This document shows, one piece after another, positions 16,840-24,729 of a stretch of DNA of 64,000 bases; within the stretch, counting starts at the first letter, position 1, and each line of letters starts with the position of its first letter. The position numbers were made by a program, and so were the translations under genes. Under the pieces are notes generated by a model that saw nothing but the letters and a program-made list of their open reading frames with translations, was not told where the DNA came from and did not search any database. This stretch comes from Pseudobdellovibrionaceae bacterium (lineage in GTDB: Bacteria > Bdellovibrionota > Bdellovibrionia > Bdellovibrionales > UBA1609): positions 1 to 64,000 of the forward strand of contig CANEZP010000012.1 of NCBI GenBank assembly GCA_947444305.1, read 5' to 3'.

Positions 16840-18417
16840 TTAAGTACCCGAAATGACCGAATCGGCCGCCTTCGGCAAAAGGTCGGGGTAGTCGGTGTTG
16901 TAATGGATGCCGCGCGATTCTTTACGCATCAAAGCGCAACGCACGGTCAGTTCGGCGACGGTCGCAATGTTACGTAATTCTTCAATGTCCGAGTGAGTCT
17001 TGAACGAAGCGTAGTACTCGGAGATTTCTTTTTGGATAAGTTGAAGACGGGTAAGAGCGCGGTGCAAACGGCGGTCGGTGCGTACGATGCCGACGTAATT
17101 CCACATCAGGCGGCGAATTTCGTCCCACATGTGGTGGATCACGATCATCTCGTCGGCGTTCTCCATCTCCGACTGCGGCCAGGCGGCGACTTGCAAGCCG
17201 GCCGCGCGCTTTAAATCCGACGCCAAAAAATTAACGGCCGCGTTGTGCGAGATGACCAAACATTCAAGCAAAGAATTCGAGGCCAAGCGGTTGGCGCCGT
17301 GCAAACCGGTGCAGGCGGTCTCACCGAGGGCGTACAATCCCGGCACGCCGGTGGCGCCGTCGATATCCGTGACCACGCCGCCGCAGAGGTAATGCGCGGC
17401 CGGTACGACCGGAATCGGCTGCTTCGCCATATCAATGCCAAGCTCAAAACATTTTTTATATATACCCGGAAAGCGCTTCTCTAAAAACTCGCGCGGCTCA
17501 AAGGTGATGTCGAGGTAGACGCACTCGGCCCCGGTACGTTTCATTTCCGCGTCGATGGAACGCGCGACGATATCCCGCGGCGCGAGTGAACCCATCGGGT
17601 GATGCTCTTTCATGAACGCGCGTCCCGAGCGATCGACTAACTCAGCGCCTTCGCCGCGCAAGGCTTCCGTAATTAAGAAGTTGCGCGCCGAGGGATGGAA
17701 CAGGCACGTGGGGTGAAACTGCATGAACTCCATATTGGCGACTCGCGCCCCCGCGCGGTAGGCCATCGCGATACCGTCACCGGTGGCGCCACTCCAATTT
17801 GATGTATATAAATATACTTTACCCGCGCCGCCCGTGGCGACGAACGTGGACCGGGCAAGAACCGGGAAGACCTTGCCGCCGATTCGGTCCAACACGTAGG
17901 CACCCACGCAGCGTCCGGCATCCACGATTAAATCCAGCGCGTAGTGATTCTCGAGGACCTTGATATTCGGATGAGCCAAAACTTTTTGTAAAACCTGCGC
18001 GTGGAGTTCCTGACCGGTGTGGTCGGCAATGTGCAGAATCCGGCGCATCGAATGACCGCCTTCGCGGGTGAGATCTACCCGTTCGTCGGCGCCGAGGTCG
18101 AACTTTACGCCCCAGCCGACTAAGTCTTGAATGCGCTCGGGACCCGCTTCGATGATTTTTCGAACGACTTCGGGATCGCAGAGGCCGGCCCCGGCATTGA
18201 GCGTGTCGTCCACGTGCCGGTCAAAACTGTCTTCGGTGGACATCACCGCCGCGATTCCCCCTTGCGCCATCGCCGAATTGGTTGTTTTCAAATCCGTTTT
18301 GGTGCAAAGCAGGACTTTAGACCGGTCCGCGACCTTTAATGCGAGCACTAATCCGGCAAGGCCTGAACCTAATACTAGGGCGTCGGTGTCCAATGAGAAC
18401 GGCGGCTTTTTCGGCAT
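16840..18417 (-). CDS. nadB: L-aspartate oxidase
   Basis: A 525-residue flavoprotein that oxidises L-aspartate to iminoaspartate, the first step of NAD synthesis. The FAD-binding Rossmann motif is VLGSGLAGLVLAL (residues 15-27). Family landmarks include SAMAQGGIAA, GGHSMRRILH, FVATGGAGK, MEFMQFHPT, HYLCGGVVTD and ASNSLLECLV. The C-terminal helical domain (RRLMWNYVGIVR) is complete and the length is normal. nadA and nadC are not next to it. It stands alone, divergent from the sensor gene at 18614. Confidence 0.95.
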   Translation of the reverse strand: MPKKPPFSLDTDALVLGSGLAGLVLALKVADRSKVLLCTKTDLKTTNSAMAQGGIAAVMSTEDSFDRHVDDTLNAGAGLCDPEVVRKIIEAGPERIQDLVGWGVKFDLGADERVDLTREGGHSMRRILHIADHTGQELHAQVLQKVLAHPNIKVLENHYALDLIVDAGRCVGAYVLDRIGGKVFPVLARSTFVATGGAGKVYLYTSNWSGATGDGIAMAYRAGARVANMEFMQFHPTCLFHPSARNFLITEALRGEGAELVDRSGRAFMKEHHPMGSLAPRDIVARSIDAEMKRTGAECVYLDITFEPREFLEKRFPGIYKKCFELGIDMAKQPIPVVPAAHYLCGGVVTDIDGATGVPGLYALGETACTGLHGANRLASNSLLECLVISHNAAVNFLASDLKRAAGLQVAAWPQSEMENADEMIVIHHMWDEIRRLMWNYVGIVRTDRRLHRALTRLQLIQKEISEYYASFKTHSDIEELRNIATVAELTVRCALMRKESRGIHYNTDYPDLLPKAADSVISGT

Positions 18418-18458
18418 GACGGCGTCTTAGCATATGCGTAGTGGGATGAAAATCGTTG

Positions 18459-18488
18459 TTGGCCCTAAGTCGAAAATAAAACTAGAAT
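18459..18488 (+). promoter_or_regulatory. possible sigma70-type promoter
   Basis: TTGGCC and TAGAAT are separated by 18 bp in AT-rich sequence 126 bp before the sensor gene at 18614. It is the only promoter-like pair I found in this divergent gap and would drive the long sensor-GGDEF-alr-mla unit. The -35 match is modest. Confidence 0.25.
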
Positions 18489-18613
18489 AAAGTCAGGGGT
18501 TTGGGTCCACACGAACGACAAGGAAGTTAGCGTTACATCGTCCGCGCGGGGGGACGGGACCAAAGACGGTTCGCGAAAGTGAGCCACCCATTTTTCAATC
18601 GAGCAGGGAAGCT

Positions 18614-20380
18614 ATGCGCAATCAAACGGTTCGTCTCTTTCTGTACAGTTCCATCGCCATCGTCGGATTGACGCTCGCGTGGGGTTTCAAAAATATTCCT
18701 TCCACGACCGCGCTTGCCGAAAGGTCGCTCAAAAATTCTCTCGAGCAAGAGTTGATCACCTTGTCGAGCGCCGTGCGTTCGTCGACCCAAGCGCTTCGTT
18801 TTAAGCTCCTCGATATTCTCAAGGCCGAGGGCAACGACAAGCCGACGCGGGCGTTCCAAGATTCAATTTTCGTCGCGGCTTCGCTGGTCGAGTGGGATCA
18901 AAATTACTGGAAGCCGCTGTGGCACTCTTCAAAATCCAAAGAGGGTTTCCAGATCACTCAATTTAAAGAATGGGTGAAGACTTGGCCCCTCGCTAAACTA
19001 AATAGCGGCGAAGTTTTTTTCGTGAAGGTGGCCGACGAAGCGGGTCAAGCGCACTTCGCGGTGGTCGTTCCCGTTCGTAAACCAAACGGTATACCGATGG
19101 TGGGCATCGGAGTTTTTCCTGCGTCGCAATTCGGTTTGATTTTCTCGGCCGATCGTACGCGCGAAGTCCAAGTGTTCGACGATCTCGGATTCGCGATGGC
19201 GCTCTCGCGGCCGGCTTACCTCGGCGCTTCGTTAAAAACCAATCCGTTAATCGATTTGATTCTTGAAGGCGGCGAGGTAAGCGCACGCTCCGAATGGAAA
19301 AATGAAACCGGTGCCGCGATGGCCGGGGTGGCGACCAGGATGAGCGACAGCAATCTTTCGGTCGCGATCGAATCGCCCGTCAACTTCGGCAGCGCGTGGA
19401 TTTGGCAGTCTTGGCTTTACCTCGTACTTTGCGGCCTCGGTGCGATCGGTTTGAATTGGTACGTACTCAACAGCATCGTGCAACCGCTGCTCGCGCAGAT
19501 CTCGCAATCGGATACCGTTATCGAGCAGCTTAAACGGGCGCGCAGTGAACAACCCGCCGCCGCGGTCAACGCGAGCGCCGCGGGCCAGGTTAACGTTAAG
19601 CCCGCGATGAATCTGCCCGAGCTTGAGGAACTTTCGTTTATCGACGAGGTGCCCGAACAGCCCGTCATTGCCGAGAATGCACGTGTCCCGCTCGCCAAGA
19701 TCGTCGCCGCGGCGATCCGTTCGCTCGATCCCAAGTTGAAAGAACACAATGTACGCGTCCAACAAACGGGCCTGGAAGATGTGTTCCTGACCGGCGATGC
19801 TTTGCAACTGCAGACGGCGCTCGAAGAGATCATGAAGAATTCGATCGAGGCGATGGCCGGCGGTGAAACCAATTGGTTATCGGTCATGGCCGAGCGTAGG
19901 GGCGACCAAGCTTTCCTCACGATCGAGGATACGGGCACGGGTATATCGGGGGAAAATCTTGAAAAGGTTTTCGATCCGTTCTTCTCCACGAAAGATTCCG
20001 AAGGGGTCTCGCGTGGGTTAGGGCTGAACGTCGTTCGCCGCGTGCTTGAAGAGATGGGCGGCTCGGTAAAGATCAAAGCGCGTAAAGACACTCCCGGCAC
20101 CGTCGCCGAGATGGAATGGCCGGTCGAAAAAACGGTTGCGCCGGTGATTGAAAAGCCGGCTCCCGAACGTTCGACCAGCGTTTCGTCGGCGGCTTCGATG
20201 GCAAAAAATGCTCTTAACGATTTAGAAGCGTTCGAGTTGGATGAAGACGACGATTTTTCAACGCTAATTATGCAAGCACCGCTGATCCCCACCGCGAGCG
20301 TGAAGCGGCCCCAAGAAAATTCGGGCGTGCCCATCCGCAAACCCGTCGTTCGCAAACCGAATTTGGATATGAATACCTGA
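18614..20380 (+). CDS. membrane sensor with HATPase domain, no visible H-box
   Basis: A 588-residue membrane protein: TM near residues 5-24, a ~230-residue periplasmic sensor region, TM near 262-285, an Ala/Pro linker, then a GHKL ATPase domain with N box EEIMKNSIEAM (near 405), G1 DTGTGIS, F box FDPFFSTK and G2 GLGLNVVRRVL. I find no His in the place of a normal dimerisation H-box, so ordinary autophosphorylation is doubtful. The last 90 residues are an acidic, low-complexity tail. Its TGA overlaps the ATG of the REC-GGDEF gene, which implies coupling and a shared pathway. Confidence 0.75.
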   Translation: MRNQTVRLFLYSSIAIVGLTLAWGFKNIPSTTALAERSLKNSLEQELITLSSAVRSSTQALRFKLLDILKAEGNDKPTRAFQDSIFVAASLVEWDQNYWKPLWHSSKSKEGFQITQFKEWVKTWPLAKLNSGEVFFVKVADEAGQAHFAVVVPVRKPNGIPMVGIGVFPASQFGLIFSADRTREVQVFDDLGFAMALSRPAYLGASLKTNPLIDLILEGGEVSARSEWKNETGAAMAGVATRMSDSNLSVAIESPVNFGSAWIWQSWLYLVLCGLGAIGLNWYVLNSIVQPLLAQISQSDTVIEQLKRARSEQPAAAVNASAAGQVNVKPAMNLPELEELSFIDEVPEQPVIAENARVPLAKIVAAAIRSLDPKLKEHNVRVQQTGLEDVFLTGDALQLQTALEEIMKNSIEAMAGGETNWLSVMAERRGDQAFLTIEDTGTGISGENLEKVFDPFFSTKDSEGVSRGLGLNVVRRVLEEMGGSVKIKARKDTPGTVAEMEWPVEKTVAPVIEKPAPERSTSVSSAASMAKNALNDLEAFELDEDDDFSTLIMQAPLIPTASVKRPQENSGVPIRKPVVRKPNLDMNT

Positions 20381-21903
20381 TGAAGATTGAAGAGGCCCGG
20401 CCGTCATTTACCGTCTACCTAATCGCGAGCGAACTAAGCCGGCTCGAAGGCATTTCGGATTCGCTGGGCATGGCCGGTTACATGGTGGCAAACTTCAATG
20501 AACTCACGGCCGCGATTTCGGAAGTCTATTCGAACCCTCCGCATTTCCTTTTGTTCGACGCGATGGAGACGAAGTTCTCGTTAAAAAAAGCGATCAAACA
20601 AGTCGTCGTGCAGCTGCCCGAAAGCCACGTTTATCTGGTCACCCCCGCCGCCGAGCGCGAAACCGCGGCGCCGATGCTTGAACAAGGCGTTTACGATTTG
20701 ATCTTAACCCCGCTCGCGAGCCAAACGGAATTGGTGCGCAAACTCGACCGCGCGGCCGAGCGCGATTATTTCATGTACATGAACGAGCGTTTAACCGAAG
20801 CGCAACAAGCCGCCGCTTCCGCAGCGCCGATGCAAACGGGTGTACCCGCCATAGCGCCGGCCCCGACCGGCGCGTCGGCCGGTGCGCCGGCGGGCGACGA
20901 CATGCACCTTACGTACGCGACCAATGTTTTCGCGCAAAAATCTCCGGACGAAGCGGTCTCGGTTTATTTGAAAGCCGTTTCCGCGGCGCTTGACGGTTGC
21001 CCGGTACTTTATCTTAAGTACATCGCGAACCGGCGTGTTCTGCTCGCGAACGTGAGCGAGCGGCTAGAAGATTTTGACTTGAATGGATTAGGCGTCAACT
21101 TCAACGAAACGGCGGGCGGCTTTCGCACCTCGCAACTGCGTGATCCGCAGAGCATCCCCGAGATCGCGTCACTGGCCAAAGAAATCTTCAACACCGATGA
21201 TTACTTCGCGTTACCCATCGAAGCATTGAACGAGATTCAAGGCGTGATGCTCTTCCTAAGGGCCGATCCAAGTCCCGGCCTCAGCCACATCGTCCAGGAA
21301 TGGACGACGCTTCTGAACCGCGCATTGTCGTTGCAAGAATCCGAAAAGCGCTTGCACGTCATGGCCGTAAAAGATCCCGCGACCGACCTGCTCAACCGCC
21401 AAAACTTTTTGGTAAAGGTGCGCGATGAAATCAGCCGCTCGCGGCGCACGTCGCTGCCGGTGAGCTTGGCTTTGATCACGATCGATCAGTACGGACAAAT
21501 CGTAAATGAAGCCGGGCAAGAAGAAGCGCAGACCGTCTTAAAAATGGCGGCGCGTATTTTCGAAAAGCATTCCCGCGTGAACGACGTGATCGGCCGCACC
21601 GGTGCCGACGAGTTCGGATTAATCCTTTCGCATACCCATAAGCAGGGCGCGCTGATCAAAGCCGAGAGGTTAAGACGCATCATCGAGAGCGCCGATTTCT
21701 CACGCGTGGTTAAGTCATTTCCGAACATTACGATCTCATTAGGCGTCGCCGAATACCCGTCGATGGCCCACGATGCCGAAGAATTGATGCAGGCCGCGGA
21801 CGAGGCGTTGTTCCAAGTCCGTAAGCTAGGCAATAAAACCTGCGTGGCGAAGCCTCCCGAAAACTTCGTCGCCGATTTTGAGGTGCACTCAAAAGGTACT
21901 TGA
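20380..21903 (+). CDS. REC-like / GGDEF-like (GADEF) protein
   Basis: A 507-residue soluble protein. The N-terminal ~130 residues resemble a receiver domain with Asp60 (LLFDAME) at the phosphoacceptor strand. An Ala/Pro linker (about 140-170) follows, then a GAF-like region (180-320), then a GGDEF domain. The signature is G408-A-D-E-F rather than GGDEF; an allosteric-site motif R399-V-N-D lies exactly five residues before it. Replacing the second Gly probably weakens GTP binding, so it may be a poor cyclase or a c-di-GMP receptor. It overlaps the upstream sensor gene by one base and precedes alr by six bases. Confidence 0.75.
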   Translation: MKIEEARPSFTVYLIASELSRLEGISDSLGMAGYMVANFNELTAAISEVYSNPPHFLLFDAMETKFSLKKAIKQVVVQLPESHVYLVTPAAERETAAPMLEQGVYDLILTPLASQTELVRKLDRAAERDYFMYMNERLTEAQQAAASAAPMQTGVPAIAPAPTGASAGAPAGDDMHLTYATNVFAQKSPDEAVSVYLKAVSAALDGCPVLYLKYIANRRVLLANVSERLEDFDLNGLGVNFNETAGGFRTSQLRDPQSIPEIASLAKEIFNTDDYFALPIEALNEIQGVMLFLRADPSPGLSHIVQEWTTLLNRALSLQESEKRLHVMAVKDPATDLLNRQNFLVKVRDEISRSRRTSLPVSLALITIDQYGQIVNEAGQEEAQTVLKMAARIFEKHSRVNDVIGRTGADEFGLILSHTHKQGALIKAERLRRIIESADFSRVVKSFPNITISLGVAEYPSMAHDAEELMQAADEALFQVRKLGNKTCVAKPPENFVADFEVHSKGT

Positions 21904-21909
21904 AGAAAA

Positions 21910-23025
21910 ATGTTACGACGAACTCAACTGCGCATCGACAACTCGGCTTTACGTCATAACTTGAATCTACTTAAAAAGTGGAACGGTCCGGCGTTTTTTT
22001 GCCCGATGGTGAAAGCAAACGCCTACGGCCACGGTGCCGAAATGGTCGCGCGGATTGCCGAAGACAACGGCTGTTCGGCGCTCGGGGTAGCCTTAGTCGA
22101 AGAAGGCGTCGCGCTTCGCGAAGCGGGCTTGAAAGGTCCGATCCTCGCCTTCGCACCGTTAAGCGTGGACGGGGCCGCGGCGGTCATCAAAAACCGAATC
22201 ACCCCGGTGCTCGGGCGGTTCGAAGACCTGCTCGCACTTGATCGCGTTCATAATGGTGCTTCGGTCGCCGTTCATCTTAAGTTTAATACCGGAATGCAGC
22301 GGCTCGGCTTCGACGTCGCAGGTTTAGCGCAACTTAAAACCGAACTCGCGGCCAGGTCATGGCTAACGATCGAAGGCTTGTGCACGCATCTCACGCATGG
22401 CGAAGAGGCCGCGCAAACCGGCGGGCCGACCCATTTGCAACTCGAAAAATTTGCCGCGATGACGAACGGGTGGCCGGGGGTACGTCATGCGCACAAGAGC
22501 GCTTCGCTCGCCGTGCTCGCGGGCGAGAAAGCCGACGACGGTCTTGGCGCCCGGCCCGGGATCGGCGTGTACGGTTTGCCCCACGACGGTCGTTTGGTGG
22601 GCGCGGATTTGAGGCCGGTCATGACTTGGGTTAGCGAATTAGTAAATGTTCATACGGTCGAAAAAGGGGAGACCGCTTCTTACTCGGGTCGCTGGACCGC
22701 GCAACGCAATTCTTTGATCGGGGTCGTACCGTTGGGGTACGGCGACGGCTATCTTCGCGCCCTTTCGAACAAGGGCTTTATGCTTTGCCGCGGGATGAGA
22801 GTTCCTGTTGTCGGCAGCGTGTGCATGGATTACACCTTGTTGGATCTAACCGACATCGCAATCGCCAATCCGGCGGCGGAAATCAAAGCGGGAGAACCGG
22901 TCGTGGTTTTAGGACGGCAAGGAAATCAGGAAGTGAGCGCCGCCGATCTCGCCGAGATCGCGGGCACCATTTCGTACGAGATCGTGACGAACATTTCCGC
23001 GCGCGTCCCCCGTGAGGCCGTATGA
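21910..23025 (+). CDS. alr: alanine racemase
   Basis: A 371-residue PLP enzyme converting L- to D-alanine for peptidoglycan. The PLP-binding Lys35 is in MVKANAYGHG; the opposite catalytic Tyr is expected in SVCMDYTLLDL; VPLGYGDGYLR is the usual C-terminal domain landmark. Length is normal. Start ATG follows a GAAG stretch. Its last four bases overlap the mlaE start, tying cell-wall precursor supply to the lipid transport genes in one transcript. Confidence 0.95.
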   Translation: MLRRTQLRIDNSALRHNLNLLKKWNGPAFFCPMVKANAYGHGAEMVARIAEDNGCSALGVALVEEGVALREAGLKGPILAFAPLSVDGAAAVIKNRITPVLGRFEDLLALDRVHNGASVAVHLKFNTGMQRLGFDVAGLAQLKTELAARSWLTIEGLCTHLTHGEEAAQTGGPTHLQLEKFAAMTNGWPGVRHAHKSASLAVLAGEKADDGLGARPGIGVYGLPHDGRLVGADLRPVMTWVSELVNVHTVEKGETASYSGRWTAQRNSLIGVVPLGYGDGYLRALSNKGFMLCRGMRVPVVGSVCMDYTLLDLTDIAIANPAAEIKAGEPVVVLGRQGNQEVSAADLAEIAGTISYEIVTNISARVPREAV

Positions 23026-23864
23026 TTCGCGTTTGGACCGATAATCGCGAGCGCATCAATACCGCGATCGACGACTTTGCGGGACGCATATTTAATGGCC
23101 TCGGCAAATTTTTCGTCGACTGCGGCAAAGCCTGCATCTTCTTCGCGCAAAGCGTGGTTTTGATTTTTAAAGGTCCATTCCGTTGGGATGAAATCATTCG
23201 GCACATGGAATTCATCGGAAACCGTTCGGTGTTGATCATCGCGATGACCTCGGTGTTCACGGGGATGGCACTTTCGTACCAAATCTTTCTCGGCTTCGTA
23301 AAAGTGAATGCGACTAATTTGGTGGGTCCAACGGTCGGCATGGGAATTTTGCGCGAACTCGGCCCGGTGCTTACCGGGTTGATGGTGGCCGCGCGCGCGG
23401 GTGGTGCGATGGCGGCTCGCCTCGGAACCATGCGCGTAAGCGAGCAGATCGATGCGCTGGAAGTCATGGGCATCGACTCAAAACAATATTTGGTAGCCCC
23501 ACGTATTCTGGCCGCGGTGATCACCGTACCCATGCTCTGCGCGATCTTTGATTTCATGGCGATGATGGGCTCGCATTTTTTAACGATCACGGTCTTGCGC
23601 CAAGACGAAGCCATCTTCTGGGATAAAATTTCGTTGTGGCTAAATCCAGGCGACGTGTATCAAGGTTTGTTTAAAGCGGCCGTCTTCGGCGTTTGTTTCG
23701 CGACCATTTGTTCGAACCGCGGCTTCAATGCCAGCGGGGGCGCGAAAGGCGTGGGCGAGGCGACCAATCAAGGCGTCGTCAACTCGATGGTTCTGATCAT
23801 CGTGTTAAATTTCTTTCTCACAAATTTCATCCGCTTCTTTTACGTGGCGATGGGCTGGCGATGA
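23022..23864 (+). CDS. mlaE: MlaE/YrbE-type permease of MCE lipid transporter
   Basis: A 280-residue inner membrane permease. Family landmarks are ILRELGPVLTGLMVAARAGGAMAARLGTMRVSEQIDALEVMG (residues ~109-150), several TM segments, and an amphipathic N-terminal helix lying along the membrane. It should form a dimer with MlaF below and MlaD above to move phospholipids between the membranes. Overlaps alr and mlaF by four bases each (ATGA). Confidence 0.92.
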   Translation: MIRVWTDNRERINTAIDDFAGRIFNGLGKFFVDCGKACIFFAQSVVLIFKGPFRWDEIIRHMEFIGNRSVLIIAMTSVFTGMALSYQIFLGFVKVNATNLVGPTVGMGILRELGPVLTGLMVAARAGGAMAARLGTMRVSEQIDALEVMGIDSKQYLVAPRILAAVITVPMLCAIFDFMAMMGSHFLTITVLRQDEAIFWDKISLWLNPGDVYQGLFKAAVFGVCFATICSNRGFNASGGAKGVGEATNQGVVNSMVLIIVLNFFLTNFIRFFYVAMGWR

Positions 23865-24652
23865 GCGAAGCGAATCCAGATCAGACGCCCTCCACCGGCA
23901 CGGCAATACACATCAAGGACCTGCGTAAGTCTTTCGACGGCGGCAAAGATTTCGTCTTAAACGGCGTTAATCTTGAAATTCCTAAGGGTGTCGTCACGTG
24001 CATCATCGGTTTTTCGGGGACCGGTAAGAGCGTCTTGCTCAAACATATTCTTGGATTAATGAAACCCACTTCGGGTACCGTCGAAATTCTTGGTAACGAT
24101 CTTTCGGGCATGAACATGGATCAGCTCATCAAGATGCGGACCCGGCTCGGAGTTTTGTTCCAGTACGCAGCGCTATTCGACGACATGTCGGTCATGGACA
24201 ACGTCATCTTCCCGCTGCGGGAGCACCGTAAAGAATTAAAATTGCACGACATGGAAGAGATCGCGAAAAAGAAACTCGCGCAGGTCGGGTTGGATCCGAA
24301 GCATTTTCATAAGCTTCCGTCGGAACTATCAGGCGGTATGCGTAAACGGGTCGGCTTAGCCCGTGCACTGGCCCTTGATCCTGAAATCATCCTCTACGAT
24401 GAGCCGACGACTGGACTAGACCCTATTTTAACGGAAGTTGTGGATGATCTGATTGTCGAAACTCACAAGGCCCATGCGGGTTCTACGTCGGTGGTCATTT
24501 CCCACGACCTTTTTGCGGCTTTTCGAATCTCGGATCATATAGTTATGCTGGATAAGGGCGGCGTGTTACTGGCGGGCAAGCCCGATGAATTTTTAAAATC
24601 TGAAAATGAACTGATTAAGAAGTTTCTGTCCAAAGGACTAAAGCAAGGGTAA
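23861..24652 (+). CDS. mlaF: MlaF-type ATPase of MCE lipid transporter
   Basis: A 263-residue ABC ATPase. The start at 23861 overlaps the mlaE stop as ATGA; a longer frame to 23693 merely runs antiphase through mlaE. Walker A GFSGTGKS (50-57), signature LSGGMRKRVGLARAL, Walker B IILYDEPTTGLDP and switch His in VISHD are intact. Closely follows the MlaF pattern (signature GGMRKR). Confidence 0.93.
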   Translation: MSEANPDQTPSTGTAIHIKDLRKSFDGGKDFVLNGVNLEIPKGVVTCIIGFSGTGKSVLLKHILGLMKPTSGTVEILGNDLSGMNMDQLIKMRTRLGVLFQYAALFDDMSVMDNVIFPLREHRKELKLHDMEEIAKKKLAQVGLDPKHFHKLPSELSGGMRKRVGLARALALDPEIILYDEPTTGLDPILTEVVDDLIVETHKAHAGSTSVVISHDLFAAFRISDHIVMLDKGGVLLAGKPDEFLKSENELIKKFLSKGLKQG

Positions 24653-24669
24653 TCATTTGCCTAGGCATG

Positions 24670-24713
24670 GCAACGTACAAGTGAAGCGCAACGTAAAGCG
24701 CAGCGCAACGTAA
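24670..24713. repeat. three spaced copies of GCAACGTA before mlaD
   Basis: GCAACGTA occurs at 24670, 24688 and 24705, that is every 17-18 bp; the last two copies extend to AGCGCAACGTAA. They fill most of the 77-bp gap between mlaF and mlaD, the only real gap in this operon. It may be an operator array or chance duplication. Confidence 0.45.
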
Positions 24714-24729
24714 GGATAAGGCAGCAGTA

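Noticed and set aside
19417-20355. 312-residue open frame antisense to the sensor gene
   Set aside because: Low-complexity Ser/Thr-rich translation, no ribosome site; it mirrors the real coding frame on the other strand.
22883-23614. 243-residue antisense open frame over alr and mlaE
   Set aside because: Both plus-strand genes have clear family motifs; the antisense product has none.
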